Shown here piece by piece: positions 8,391 through 15,346 of a stretch of 64,000 bases of DNA (position 1 is its first letter; each line of letters opens with the position of its first letter). The position numbers and the translations under genes were made by a program. Location of the stretch: contig NZ_JAFCKJ010000003.1 of assembly GCF_018130465.1 (NCBI RefSeq), forward strand, positions 558,001-622,000, given 5' to 3'. Origin of the DNA: Bradyrhizobium canariense (GTDB lineage Bacteria > Pseudomonadota > Alphaproteobacteria > Rhizobiales > Xanthobacteraceae). A model generated the notes under the pieces. The model saw only the letters and a list, made by a program, of their open reading frames with translations. It made no database searches and was not told where the DNA came from.

Positions 8391-8404
8391 CAACCAACTG
8401 GTTG
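8391..8404. promoter_or_regulatory. Predicted TetR operator, downstream copy
   Basis: CAACCA-AC-TGGTTG is a perfect inverted repeat with a 2-base centre. It starts one base after the TetR stop and lies 70 bases before the permease start. The layout (six-base arms ending CCA and TGG around two bases) matches the form of the E. coli RutR site TTGACCA-N2-TGGTCAA, which fits the RutR-like regulator. Confidence 0.75.
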
Positions 8405-8473
8405 AAACTTCCCTCAAGGCCGGGTAGGCTTGCGACCAGCGGCAAGGTGGCCGCTGGCAACAGGGAGCAACCG

Positions 8474-9244
8474 GTGGCAGGAGATGGCGCCCGCACCACG
8501 CGCAGCTTTGCGATCGTCCTGATCGTGCACCTCGCCGTGCTCGTGCTCTGGCAGGTCCTGGTCGATGCCTTCCACGTGCCGAAGTTCATCCTGCCCTCGC
8601 CGCTGGCGACCATCCAGACGCTGGGAACCGCAAGCTACGCCTGGGGCGCCAATACGCTGGTGACGGCGATCGAGATCCTCGGCGGCTTTGCGCTCGGTGC
8701 GTTCGTCGGCGTCACCTTTGCCGTCATCTTCAGCTGGGCACCGCTGCTCAGCCTCGTGCTGCTGCCGCTGTTCGTGACGCTGAACATGATCCCGAAGGTC
8801 GCGCTCGGCCCGCTCCTCATCGTCTGGTTCTCCTACGGCATCGTGCCGAACATCCTGATCGCCTTCAGCATCTGTTTCTTTCCGATCCTGCTCACCACCG
8901 CGCGGGGCTTGCGCGAGGTCGAGCCGGATCTGCTCGATCTCGTCAAATCGCTGCGCGGCTCGCGCTGGACGCTGTTCCGCAAGATCCAGCTGCCGGGATC
9001 GCTGCCCTACATTTTCTCCGGCATGAAGGTCGGCGCCATCCTCGCGGTCGCCGGCGCCATCGTCGGCGAGTTCATCGCCTCCGAGCGTGGGCTCGGCTAC
9101 CTCATGATCCAGGTGCAGTCGTCGCTCGACACGCCCGCGATGGTGATGGCCGTCGTGCTGCTGACGCTGCTTGGCGTCGCGCTTTACGGCTTCGTGCTCG
9201 TCCTCGAACGCATGTTCGTGGTCGGTGACGCAAGACAAACTTGA
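8474..9244 (+). CDS. ABC transporter permease (SsuC/ThiX type)
   Basis: 256 residues. I chose the GTG at 8474 because GGGAG lies six bases upstream and the length then fits the family; a TTG at 8402 would overlap the operator. It has about six transmembrane helices and the binding-protein-dependent permease (EAA-type) loop around L-R-G-S-R-W-T-L-F-R-K-I-Q-L-P-G-S-L-P. It is first in a run of five genes (8474-12940) and should pair with the NMT1-type binding protein at 6636 and the ATPase at 12158. Confidence 0.93.
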   Translation: MAGDGARTTRSFAIVLIVHLAVLVLWQVLVDAFHVPKFILPSPLATIQTLGTASYAWGANTLVTAIEILGGFALGAFVGVTFAVIFSWAPLLSLVLLPLFVTLNMIPKVALGPLLIVWFSYGIVPNILIAFSICFFPILLTTARGLREVEPDLLDLVKSLRGSRWTLFRKIQLPGSLPYIFSGMKVGAILAVAGAIVGEFIASERGLGYLMIQVQSSLDTPAMVMAVVLLTLLGVALYGFVLVLERMFVVGDARQT

Positions 9245-9262
9245 AGACCAAGGACCCAATCC

Positions 9263-10300
9263 ATGCTCCTCACCCGCCAGAACCTGCCGAAGACGATCCC
9301 TGATATCGCCGCGCTCGACGAGATCCTGTGCCGGCCAACGCAGGCATTGATCGACGACCTCGCCAAGGTCGAGGGCGACATCATGATCCTCGGCGTCGCC
9401 GGCAAGATGGGACCGACGCTGGCGGGGCTCGCCAAAGCCGCGGCGCCCGATCGCCGCGTCATTGGCGTCGCCCGCTTCAGCGACGCAGGCGTGAAGGACT
9501 GGCTGCACGCGCGCGGCGTCGAGACCATCAATTGCGACCTGATGGACGAGACGGCGATCCAGGTGCTGCCGAAGGCGCCCAACATCGTCTTCATGGCCGG
9601 CCGCAAATTCGGCGCGGAGGGTGATCTGTCGCTGACCTGGGCGATGAATGCGCACGTGCCGGCGCTGGTCGCGCAGGCCTTCCCGTCGTCGCGGATCGTG
9701 GCGTTCTCGACCGGCTGCATCTATCCCTTCGTTCCCGTCGACGGCAAAGGCGCGAGCGAGGACATGGCGCCGAACCCGCCCGGCGAATACGCCCAGTCCT
9801 GCGTCGGCCGCGAGCGCATGTTCGAGTATTTTTCGCGCAAGTCCGGAACGCCCGGGCGGCTGTTCCGCCTCAACTACGCGATCGACATGCGCTATGGCGT
9901 GCTCCACGACATCGCGATGAAAGTGCTCACGGGCACGCCGATCGATGTCAGCATCAGCCATGTCAATTTCATCTGGCAGGGCGATGCCTCGTCCCAGGCG
10001 CTGCGCTGCCTGGCGCATTGCACGGCGCCGACCTCGCCGATCAACGTCAGCGGCCACGAGATTCTGGCGGTGCGCGATCTCGCAGCAAGATTCGGAGCCA
10101 GGTTCGGCCGCGCGCCGGTGCTGACAGGAAACGAAGAGCCGACGGCGTGGCTGACCGACACCTCCAGGGCAGTCGAGCTGTTCGGCCAGCCCGTCGTCGA
10201 TACCGAGCAGTTGATCACCTGGACGGCGGATTGGGTATCCCGCGCCATGCCGAGCCTCGGCAAGCCCACCAAATACGAGGTGCGCGATGGACGCTACTGA
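9263..10300 (+). CDS. NAD-dependent epimerase/dehydratase-like SDR, atypical active site
   Basis: 345 residues with the extended-SDR fold. The nucleotide-binding turn is L-G-V-A-G-K-M-G-P-T near residue 45, and a catalytic-type serine region S-T-G-C-I-Y-P-F lies near 152. Where the family has Y-x-x-x-K, this protein reads Y-A-Q-S-C, so the catalytic lysine is missing. It may be a binding or scaffolding relative, or use another residue. It overlaps the GNAT gene by 14 bp and lies between the permease and the aldolase, so it probably acts on the imported compound. Confidence 0.8.
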   Translation: MLLTRQNLPKTIPDIAALDEILCRPTQALIDDLAKVEGDIMILGVAGKMGPTLAGLAKAAAPDRRVIGVARFSDAGVKDWLHARGVETINCDLMDETAIQVLPKAPNIVFMAGRKFGAEGDLSLTWAMNAHVPALVAQAFPSSRIVAFSTGCIYPFVPVDGKGASEDMAPNPPGEYAQSCVGRERMFEYFSRKSGTPGRLFRLNYAIDMRYGVLHDIAMKVLTGTPIDVSISHVNFIWQGDASSQALRCLAHCTAPTSPINVSGHEILAVRDLAARFGARFGRAPVLTGNEEPTAWLTDTSRAVELFGQPVVDTEQLITWTADWVSRAMPSLGKPTKYEVRDGRY

Positions 10301-11108
10301 CGATCCACGCGTGATCAGGCTCGGCGCCGAGGATGCGGCGGCGGGCCTCGCGCTCTCGACAGAGGCGCACTGGAACCAGAATGAAGACGACTGGCGCTTT
10401 TTCTTGAGCGACGGCGTCGTGCTCGGCATCCGTGATGGCGCGCAACTGGTCGCGACCGCGGCGCTTTTGCCCTACCCCGGCAACAACGCCTGGATCAGCA
10501 TGGTGCTGGTGACGGCCAGCCATCGCCGGCGCGGCCTCGCCACGCGCCTCGTCGATGCCTGCCTGGAAACGGCGCGCAAAGACGGCCTGACGAGCTGGCT
10601 CGACGCGACGCCGGACGGTGCCGCCGTCTATGGGCCGCTCGGGTTCGCACCGACCCTTCAATTGCGCCGCCTCAGGCTGGTGAAATCCGTCTCCGCGTCC
10701 GGGCAGGCCCCTTCATCCGCGACGCTCGACGCGCTTCGCGCGCGTGACCTGCGGGCCACCGGTTTCGATCGAACCGCCCTGCTCTCTGCCTTTGCGCAGC
10801 GTCCCGGCTCACGCATCGTCTCTGCGAACGGCGCCATCGCGCTGGTTCGCGACGGACGCACCGCGCGCCATATCGGCCCGTTGTTTGCCGACGACGCCGC
10901 AGCCGCGCTGACCCTGGTCGATGCAATCGCCCGATCGGAGACCGGGCCGCTGCTGCTCGACGCCGTCGCGTCTCAAGCCGCGTTCCCTGAAGCATTGACC
11001 GAGGCGGGCTGGACCATCGAACGGCCGTTCCAGCGCATGCGGTTCGGCCCCGCCACTGCCGCGGGTGAAGACATGCCATTCGCCGTCGCCGGCCCTGAAT
11101 TCGGATAG
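10287..11108 (+). CDS. GNAT acetyltransferase with C-terminal YitH-like domain
   Basis: 273 residues. The N-terminal GNAT domain has the acetyl-CoA loop R-R-R-G-L-A-T-R-L near 88 and the following V-Y-G-P-L-G-F strand. The second half (about 150-262: G-F-D-R-T-A-L-L, then H-I-G-P-L-F-A-D-D) looks like the second domain of YitH/HolE-type acetyltransferases. The first domain should transfer an acyl group to a small amine. It overlaps the SDR gene by 14 bp and sits 6 bp before the aldolase gene, so it is translated within the operon. Confidence 0.85.
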   Translation: MDATDDPRVIRLGAEDAAAGLALSTEAHWNQNEDDWRFFLSDGVVLGIRDGAQLVATAALLPYPGNNAWISMVLVTASHRRRGLATRLVDACLETARKDGLTSWLDATPDGAAVYGPLGFAPTLQLRRLRLVKSVSASGQAPSSATLDALRARDLRATGFDRTALLSAFAQRPGSRIVSANGAIALVRDGRTARHIGPLFADDAAAALTLVDAIARSETGPLLLDAVASQAAFPEALTEAGWTIERPFQRMRFGPATAAGEDMPFAVAGPEFG

Positions 11109-11114
11109 GACATC

Positions 11115-12170
11115 ATGCACCACAGCCAGATCAACAGCGAGATCCGCAAGCTGATCGCCGACGGCACCGTGCTGCCGGCGCATCCCCTCGCGCTCACCGC
11201 CGAACGCCAGCTCGACAAAAAGCATCAGCGCGCGCTGACGCGCTATTACATCGACGCCGGCTCCGGCGGCCTTGCCGTCGGCGTGCACACCACGCAGTTT
11301 GCGATCCGCGATGTCGGCCTCTATCGCCCCGTGCTCGAGCTCGCCGCCGAGACCGCGGCGAACTGGACCAGGCGTCCGCTGGCGCTGGTCGCGGGCCTTG
11401 CCGGTCCGACCAGGCAGGCGACCACCGAAGCCCGCACCGCGCGCGACATCGGCTATCACGCAGGGCTCCTCAGCCTCGCTGCGATGAAGGGCGCGTCGGA
11501 AGACGAAATCATCGCGCATTGCACAGCGGTCGCAGCCGAAATCCCGCTGATCGGCTTCTACCTTCAGCCGGCGGTCGGCGGCGTGATCCTGTCGAGCCGG
11601 TTCTGGCAGCGCTTTGCCTCGATCGACAATGTCATCGCGATCAAGATCGCGCCGTTCAACCGCTACAGGACTCTTGATGTTCTTCGCGGCGTCGCGGCGG
11701 CCGGCGCGCTCGACCGCGTTGCGCTCTATACCGGCAATGACGACCACATCCTGCTCGACCTGATGCTGCCGTTCGACCTCCGCGACAACGGGATCACCAC
11801 GCGCACTTATTTCAAAGGCGGTCTGCTCGGCCACTGGTCGGTCTGGACCGCGAGCGCCATAAAACAGTTCGAGCGCTGCAAGGCGGCGCGGCACAAGGAC
11901 AGCGTACCGGCCGACCTGCTTGCGCTCGATGCCCGCGTCACCGACTGCAACAGCGCATTCTTCGACGTCGCCAACGATTTTCACGGCTGCATCGCCGGCT
12001 GCCATGAGGTGCTGCGACGGCAGGGCCTGATGCAGGGCCTGTGGTGCCTCGATCCGAACGAGGGCCTGAGCCCCCGGCAGAAAGACGAGATCGATCGCGT
12101 CTATCGCGAGCACGCCGACCTCAGCGACGATGCGTTCGTCGCGGCCAATCTGGATAAATGGCTGGCATGA
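11115..12170 (+). CDS. DapA/NanA-family aldolase-like enzyme
   Basis: 351 residues of TIM-barrel type. The Schiff-base lysine is probably in V-I-A-I-K-I-A-P-F near residue 178, and the preceding strand I-G-F-Y-L-Q-P-A carries the family tyrosine. The family includes dihydrodipicolinate synthase, N-acetylneuraminate lyase and keto-acid aldolases that act on pyruvate-derived carbonyls. The protein is longer than DapA (about 290), with extra C-terminal helices, so it is not the lysine-pathway enzyme. Its position suggests it cleaves or dehydrates the transported substrate. Confidence 0.85.
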   Translation: MHHSQINSEIRKLIADGTVLPAHPLALTAERQLDKKHQRALTRYYIDAGSGGLAVGVHTTQFAIRDVGLYRPVLELAAETAANWTRRPLALVAGLAGPTRQATTEARTARDIGYHAGLLSLAAMKGASEDEIIAHCTAVAAEIPLIGFYLQPAVGGVILSSRFWQRFASIDNVIAIKIAPFNRYRTLDVLRGVAAAGALDRVALYTGNDDHILLDLMLPFDLRDNGITTRTYFKGGLLGHWSVWTASAIKQFERCKAARHKDSVPADLLALDARVTDCNSAFFDVANDFHGCIAGCHEVLRRQGLMQGLWCLDPNEGLSPRQKDEIDRVYREHADLSDDAFVAANLDKWLA

Positions 12171-12940
12171 GCTCAAACCCCTTCATCAGCCTGCAAGGCG
12201 TCCGAAAGGTCTATCGCAGCGGCGGCGCTGAATTCCTGGCGGTGTCCGACGTCACCATGGATGTGCAGGAGGGTGAGCTTGTGTCGCTGGTCGGCCCGTC
12301 CGGCTGCGGCAAGACCACGGTGATGAAGATTTTGGCCGGCCTGCACGACGCCGACGGCGGCAAGGTGCAGATCGGCAATGCCAAAAGCCCGTTCGATCCG
12401 ACCCGCGACATCGGCATGGTGTTCCAGCAGGCGCTGCTGTTGAAATGGCGCACCATCCTGGACAACGTGCTGCTGCCGGCGGAGATCGTCGGCCTGCCGA
12501 TGAAGGCCGCGCGCGAGCGGGCGCGCGATCTTCTCAATCTGGTGGGTCTTGCCGGCTACGAGCAGAAATATCCGCGAGAGCTGTCCGGCGGCATGCAGCA
12601 GCGCACCGCGATTGCGCGCGCCTTCATTCACGACCCCAAACTGATCCTGATGGACGAGCCGTTCGGCGCGCTCGACGCCTTGACGCGCGAGCAGATGAAC
12701 CTGGAGATGCTGCGGATCTGGCGCGAGAGCGGCAAGACCATCATCTTCGTCACGCACTCGATCCAGGAGGCCGTATTCCTGTCCTCGCACTGCGCCGTGC
12801 TGACGGCGGGCCCGGCGAAGATGGCCGATTATTTCCCGATCGACCTGCCCTTCCCACGTGACCTTCCGCTCAAGACGACGGACGCGTTCGGTGCCTATGC
12901 GCGGCGCATCTATGCCAAGCTCGGGCTGGGCGCGGCGTAA
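12158..12940 (+). CDS. ABC transporter ATPase (SsuB/TauB/ThiZ type)
   Basis: 260 residues, complete. Walker A is G-P-S-G-C-G-K-T-T (about 47-55), the signature is L-S-G-G-M-Q-Q-R, Walker B is L-I-L-M-D-E-P-F-G-A-L-D, and the switch is V-T-H-S. The start may be the ATG at 12158 or the one at 12167, which overlaps the aldolase stop as ATGA. This is the last gene of the operon and supplies energy to the permease at 8474. A palindromic repeat follows directly. Confidence 0.94.
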   Translation: MAGMSSNPFISLQGVRKVYRSGGAEFLAVSDVTMDVQEGELVSLVGPSGCGKTTVMKILAGLHDADGGKVQIGNAKSPFDPTRDIGMVFQQALLLKWRTILDNVLLPAEIVGLPMKAARERARDLLNLVGLAGYEQKYPRELSGGMQQRTAIARAFIHDPKLILMDEPFGALDALTREQMNLEMLRIWRESGKTIIFVTHSIQEAVFLSSHCAVLTAGPAKMADYFPIDLPFPRDLPLKTTDAFGAYARRIYAKLGLGAA

Positions 12941-12955
12941 GGCGCTGATAAATCC

Positions 12956-13041
12956 GTAGCCCGGATGGAGCGCAGCGCAATCCGGGGCGGTTCCGTTGAC
13001 GTGCGAGACCCCGGATTACGCTTGCGCTCCATCCGGGCTAC
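12956..13041. repeat. Palindromic repeat, family C (GTAGCCCGGAT type)
   Basis: The arms GTAGCCCGGATGGAGCGCAG and, at the other end, CTTGCGCTCCATCCGGGCTA with an inner ATCCGGGG/CCCCGGAT pair form a long stem with a central loop. It lies between the end of the ABC operon and the terminator of the convergent TRAP gene. It may stabilise or end the ABC transcript. Confidence 0.8.
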
Positions 13042-13048
13042 GAAAGCC

Positions 13049-13072
13049 GGGCGCGGCGTAAGCACCGCGCCC
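13049..13072 (-). terminator. Hairpin after the dctP-like gene
   Basis: GGGCGCGG at 13049-13056 pairs with CCGCGCCC at 13065-13072, starting 10 bases past the dctP-like stop. On the minus strand it is followed by GGCTTTC, so it has only a short T run. It probably ends the dctP-like transcript. Confidence 0.5.
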
Positions 13073-13081
13073 CTCCTGCTA

Positions 13082-14173
13082 TCAGGCCTTGTTGCGCATC
13101 TTGCCGAGCAGATAATTGTCGTAAAAATTCTCCGCGATCTGCGTGTAGAACAGCAGTTCCTTCATATAGGCGTCGTGGCTTTCCTTGGTGCGCTTGAACA
13201 GGTCGCTCTTGGTGGCGAGCTCGTTCAGATGCTCCTGGGTCGCGGCGTAGCAGGCCTCCAGCACCGGCTGCGGAAACGCCTTCAGCTCCGCGCCATTGGC
13301 GATCAGCCGCTTCAGCGCCGCCGGATTCACGCTGTCGTATTTCTCGAGCATCCAGGCGCCTGCCGCCGACGCGGCCTGGTTGACGATCGCCTGGTACTGC
13401 TTCGGCAGCGATGCCCACTTCTCGTCGTTGACGATCATGTGCAGCATGGCGCCGCCTTCCCACCAGCCGGGGAAGTAGTAGTATTTTGCGACCTTCTGGA
13501 AGCCGAGCTTTTCGTCGTCATAGGGACCGACGAATTCGACCGCGTCGATCGTGCCCTTCTCCAGCGCCGGATAGATGTCGCCGCCCGCGATCTGCTGCGG
13601 CACCACGCCCAGGCGCGCCAGCACATGACCGCCCATGCCGGCGATACGGAATTTCAGGCCCTTGAGATCGTCGACGGTCTTGATCTCCTTGCGGAACCAG
13701 CCGCCCATCTGGGTGCCGGAATTGCCGCAGAGGATCGCATGCGCCTTGAACGGCTTCAGCGCCTCGTTGGTAAGGTCGGCGCCGCCGCCGAAATGCCACC
13801 AGGACTCTTGATGGCGATGGTTCATGCCGAACGGCGCACCGGTCGCGTAGGCGAGTGCCGGCTCCTTGCCGATGTAGAAATAGAGGGGGGTCTGCGCCAT
13901 GTCGACAGAGGCTGTGCTGACGGCATCGAGCGCCTGCAGGCCGGGGACGAGTTCGCCGGCCGCGAAGGTCTGGATCTGGAATTTGTTGTCGGTGGCCTCG
14001 GCAACATATTTCGCAAAAGTCTGCGCGGTGCCGTAGATGGTGTCCAGCGACTTCGGGAAGCTGGAGGTCAGGCGCCATTTGATCTCGGGCATAGACTGCG
14101 CAATCGCAGGTGCAGCAACCAGCGTCGTCGCACCGGCCACCGCGCCGCCCTTGAGGAATGTACGGCGTTTCAT
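13082..14173 (-). CDS. TRAP transporter substrate-binding protein (DctP type), Tat-exported
   Basis: 363 residues. The ATG at 14173 has AAGGGAGAG upstream and begins a twin-arginine signal (K-R-R-T-F-L-K, then A-P-A-I-A-Q), so it is probably folded before export. The mature protein shows the DctP pattern: W-R-L-T-S-S-F-P-K-S-L near the start, G-L-K-F-R-I-A-G-M near 170 with the carboxylate-binding arginine, and D-A-V-E-F-V-G-P-Y near 235. This subfamily often binds 2-oxo acids. No DctQ or DctM membrane subunits lie beside it, so its partner must be elsewhere or it acts alone. Confidence 0.92.
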   Translation of the reverse strand: MKRRTFLKGGAVAGATTLVAAPAIAQSMPEIKWRLTSSFPKSLDTIYGTAQTFAKYVAEATDNKFQIQTFAAGELVPGLQALDAVSTASVDMAQTPLYFYIGKEPALAYATGAPFGMNHRHQESWWHFGGGADLTNEALKPFKAHAILCGNSGTQMGGWFRKEIKTVDDLKGLKFRIAGMGGHVLARLGVVPQQIAGGDIYPALEKGTIDAVEFVGPYDDEKLGFQKVAKYYYFPGWWEGGAMLHMIVNDEKWASLPKQYQAIVNQAASAAGAWMLEKYDSVNPAALKRLIANGAELKAFPQPVLEACYAATQEHLNELATKSDLFKRTKESHDAYMKELLFYTQIAENFYDNYLLGKMRNKA

Positions 14174-14303
14174 GATGGGTCTCTCCCTTGAGATCAGCTT
14201 GAGTTGATGGCCTTCGCCACGAGTCCTGGCGGACCGTTTGCCCGTTTCGAATGCGGAGTTCAAGCTGACAGAAAGGCCGGACCGCGGCGGGCGCCGAGGC
14301 TGC

Positions 14304-14858
14304 TCAGTCATCCTCAAGGAAGATCGACAGCGCCCGCTGCAATTCCTTGAACGGGCCAGGGCCGATCTTGGTCGCGAGAGCCCTTTCGCTTTCGGCGATC
14401 GCCGGCCGCAGCCGGCCGAGAAGCGCGGTGCCGCTCTCGGTCAGGTGCAGCACATAGTAGCGGCGGTTGATGGCAGAGGCCGAACGCTGCACCACGCCGC
14501 GCCGCTCCAGATGATCCACCAGCCGCCCGAGCCCTGCCCGCTCGATCGACAGGGATTGCGCGATCGCGAGCTGGTTGACGCCCGGATTGGCCTCGATCAC
14601 CGACAGCACGGAAAACTGCGCCGGGCTGATGTCGAAGGCGGCGAGCCGCCGGCTGACATCCTTGAAGACCCAGAGCTGCGCCCGCCGGATGCGATAGCCG
14701 AGCGAACGGGACAGATCGGCCGAGGCCAGCAGCCTTGGCCGGGCCGGCTTTGCGGCCGGTGCGGAGCGCGGCGCGGGTCGCGACGGCTTGGCAACGAGCG
14801 CCCTGCGTCGGGCTGCCTTGGCGGATCGCTTCCTGACGCCAGCCTTCTCCCGCACCAT
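14304..14858 (-). CDS. MarR-family transcriptional regulator
   Basis: 184 residues. The first 45 are a basic Lys/Arg/Ala/Pro-rich tail, unusual for MarR. The winged helix follows: F-D-I-S-P-A-Q-F-S-V-L, then L-A-I-A-Q-S-L-S-I-E-R-A-G-L-G-R-L-V-D-H-L-E and the wing R-R-Y-Y-V-L-H-L-T. MarR proteins close to aromatic-acid genes usually respond to phenolic acids or their CoA esters. It diverges from the tannase/feruloyl esterase gene, with a perfect 20-bp palindrome in between, so it is the likely repressor of that gene and of itself. It could also influence the dctP-like gene downstream. Confidence 0.9.
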   Translation of the reverse strand: MVREKAGVRKRSAKAARRRALVAKPSRPAPRSAPAAKPARPRLLASADLSRSLGYRIRRAQLWVFKDVSRRLAAFDISPAQFSVLSVIEANPGVNQLAIAQSLSIERAGLGRLVDHLERRGVVQRSASAINRRYYVLHLTESGTALLGRLRPAIAESERALATKIGPGPFKELQRALSIFLEDD

Positions 14859-15019
14859 CGACGATCATCTCTTGCAAGCCGGCACAGCGGCATCTAGCCC
14901 GGCTGTCCGGGATTCGTAGCGAGTCTATCGCAGCCGCCCCGGATCGAGAAGCGGAGCAGCGTTGCGCCTTTCGGCTACAGCTTCGACGAGAGGTTGCATC
15001 GCGAACTCGCGTGCTGCGT

Positions 15020-15039
15020 CATGTTGACACGTCAACATG
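15020..15039. promoter_or_regulatory. Perfect 20-bp palindrome, predicted MarR operator
   Basis: Arms CATGTTGAC and GTCAACATG surround two bases (AC) with no mismatch. It lies in the 488-bp gap between the divergent MarR and tannase genes, 162 bases from the MarR start and about 308 from the tannase start. Size and symmetry suit a MarR dimer. The rest of the gap (14859-15346) has no convincing gene; a frame from 14994 to 15350 runs through the palindrome and is not protein-like. Confidence 0.75.
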
Positions 15040-15346
15040 GCTCGCTTAAGGATCGGGAAAACCTGCCATCGCTCGAGCAGGCTTCAGGGGAGCTAACGTC
15101 CGTGCCTTCATCAAGGATGGGCAACGATCCGCATGCCATGGCGCATCGCGGCGAGACGATCGCGCATGTCCGCGCATTGCCTCGTGCCCCGCATGGCGGA
15201 GCTCCGCGGCCTTTCGACGACCCCGCATTCTCAATCGACAACGACATCGCTCGCAGCCTCGACGACGCCCGCCTCCAGGGCCGGCGCCGCGCGATGTCGC
15301 GTGGACGACCGCAGCTCGGACAAACATCAAACTGGGAGGGCATGAC

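Noticed and set aside
8414-10429. A 671-residue open frame on the minus strand
   Set aside because: It is antisense to the permease and SDR genes, which have clear family motifs. Its own product is His/Arg/Asp-rich without motifs, the usual shadow in high-GC DNA.
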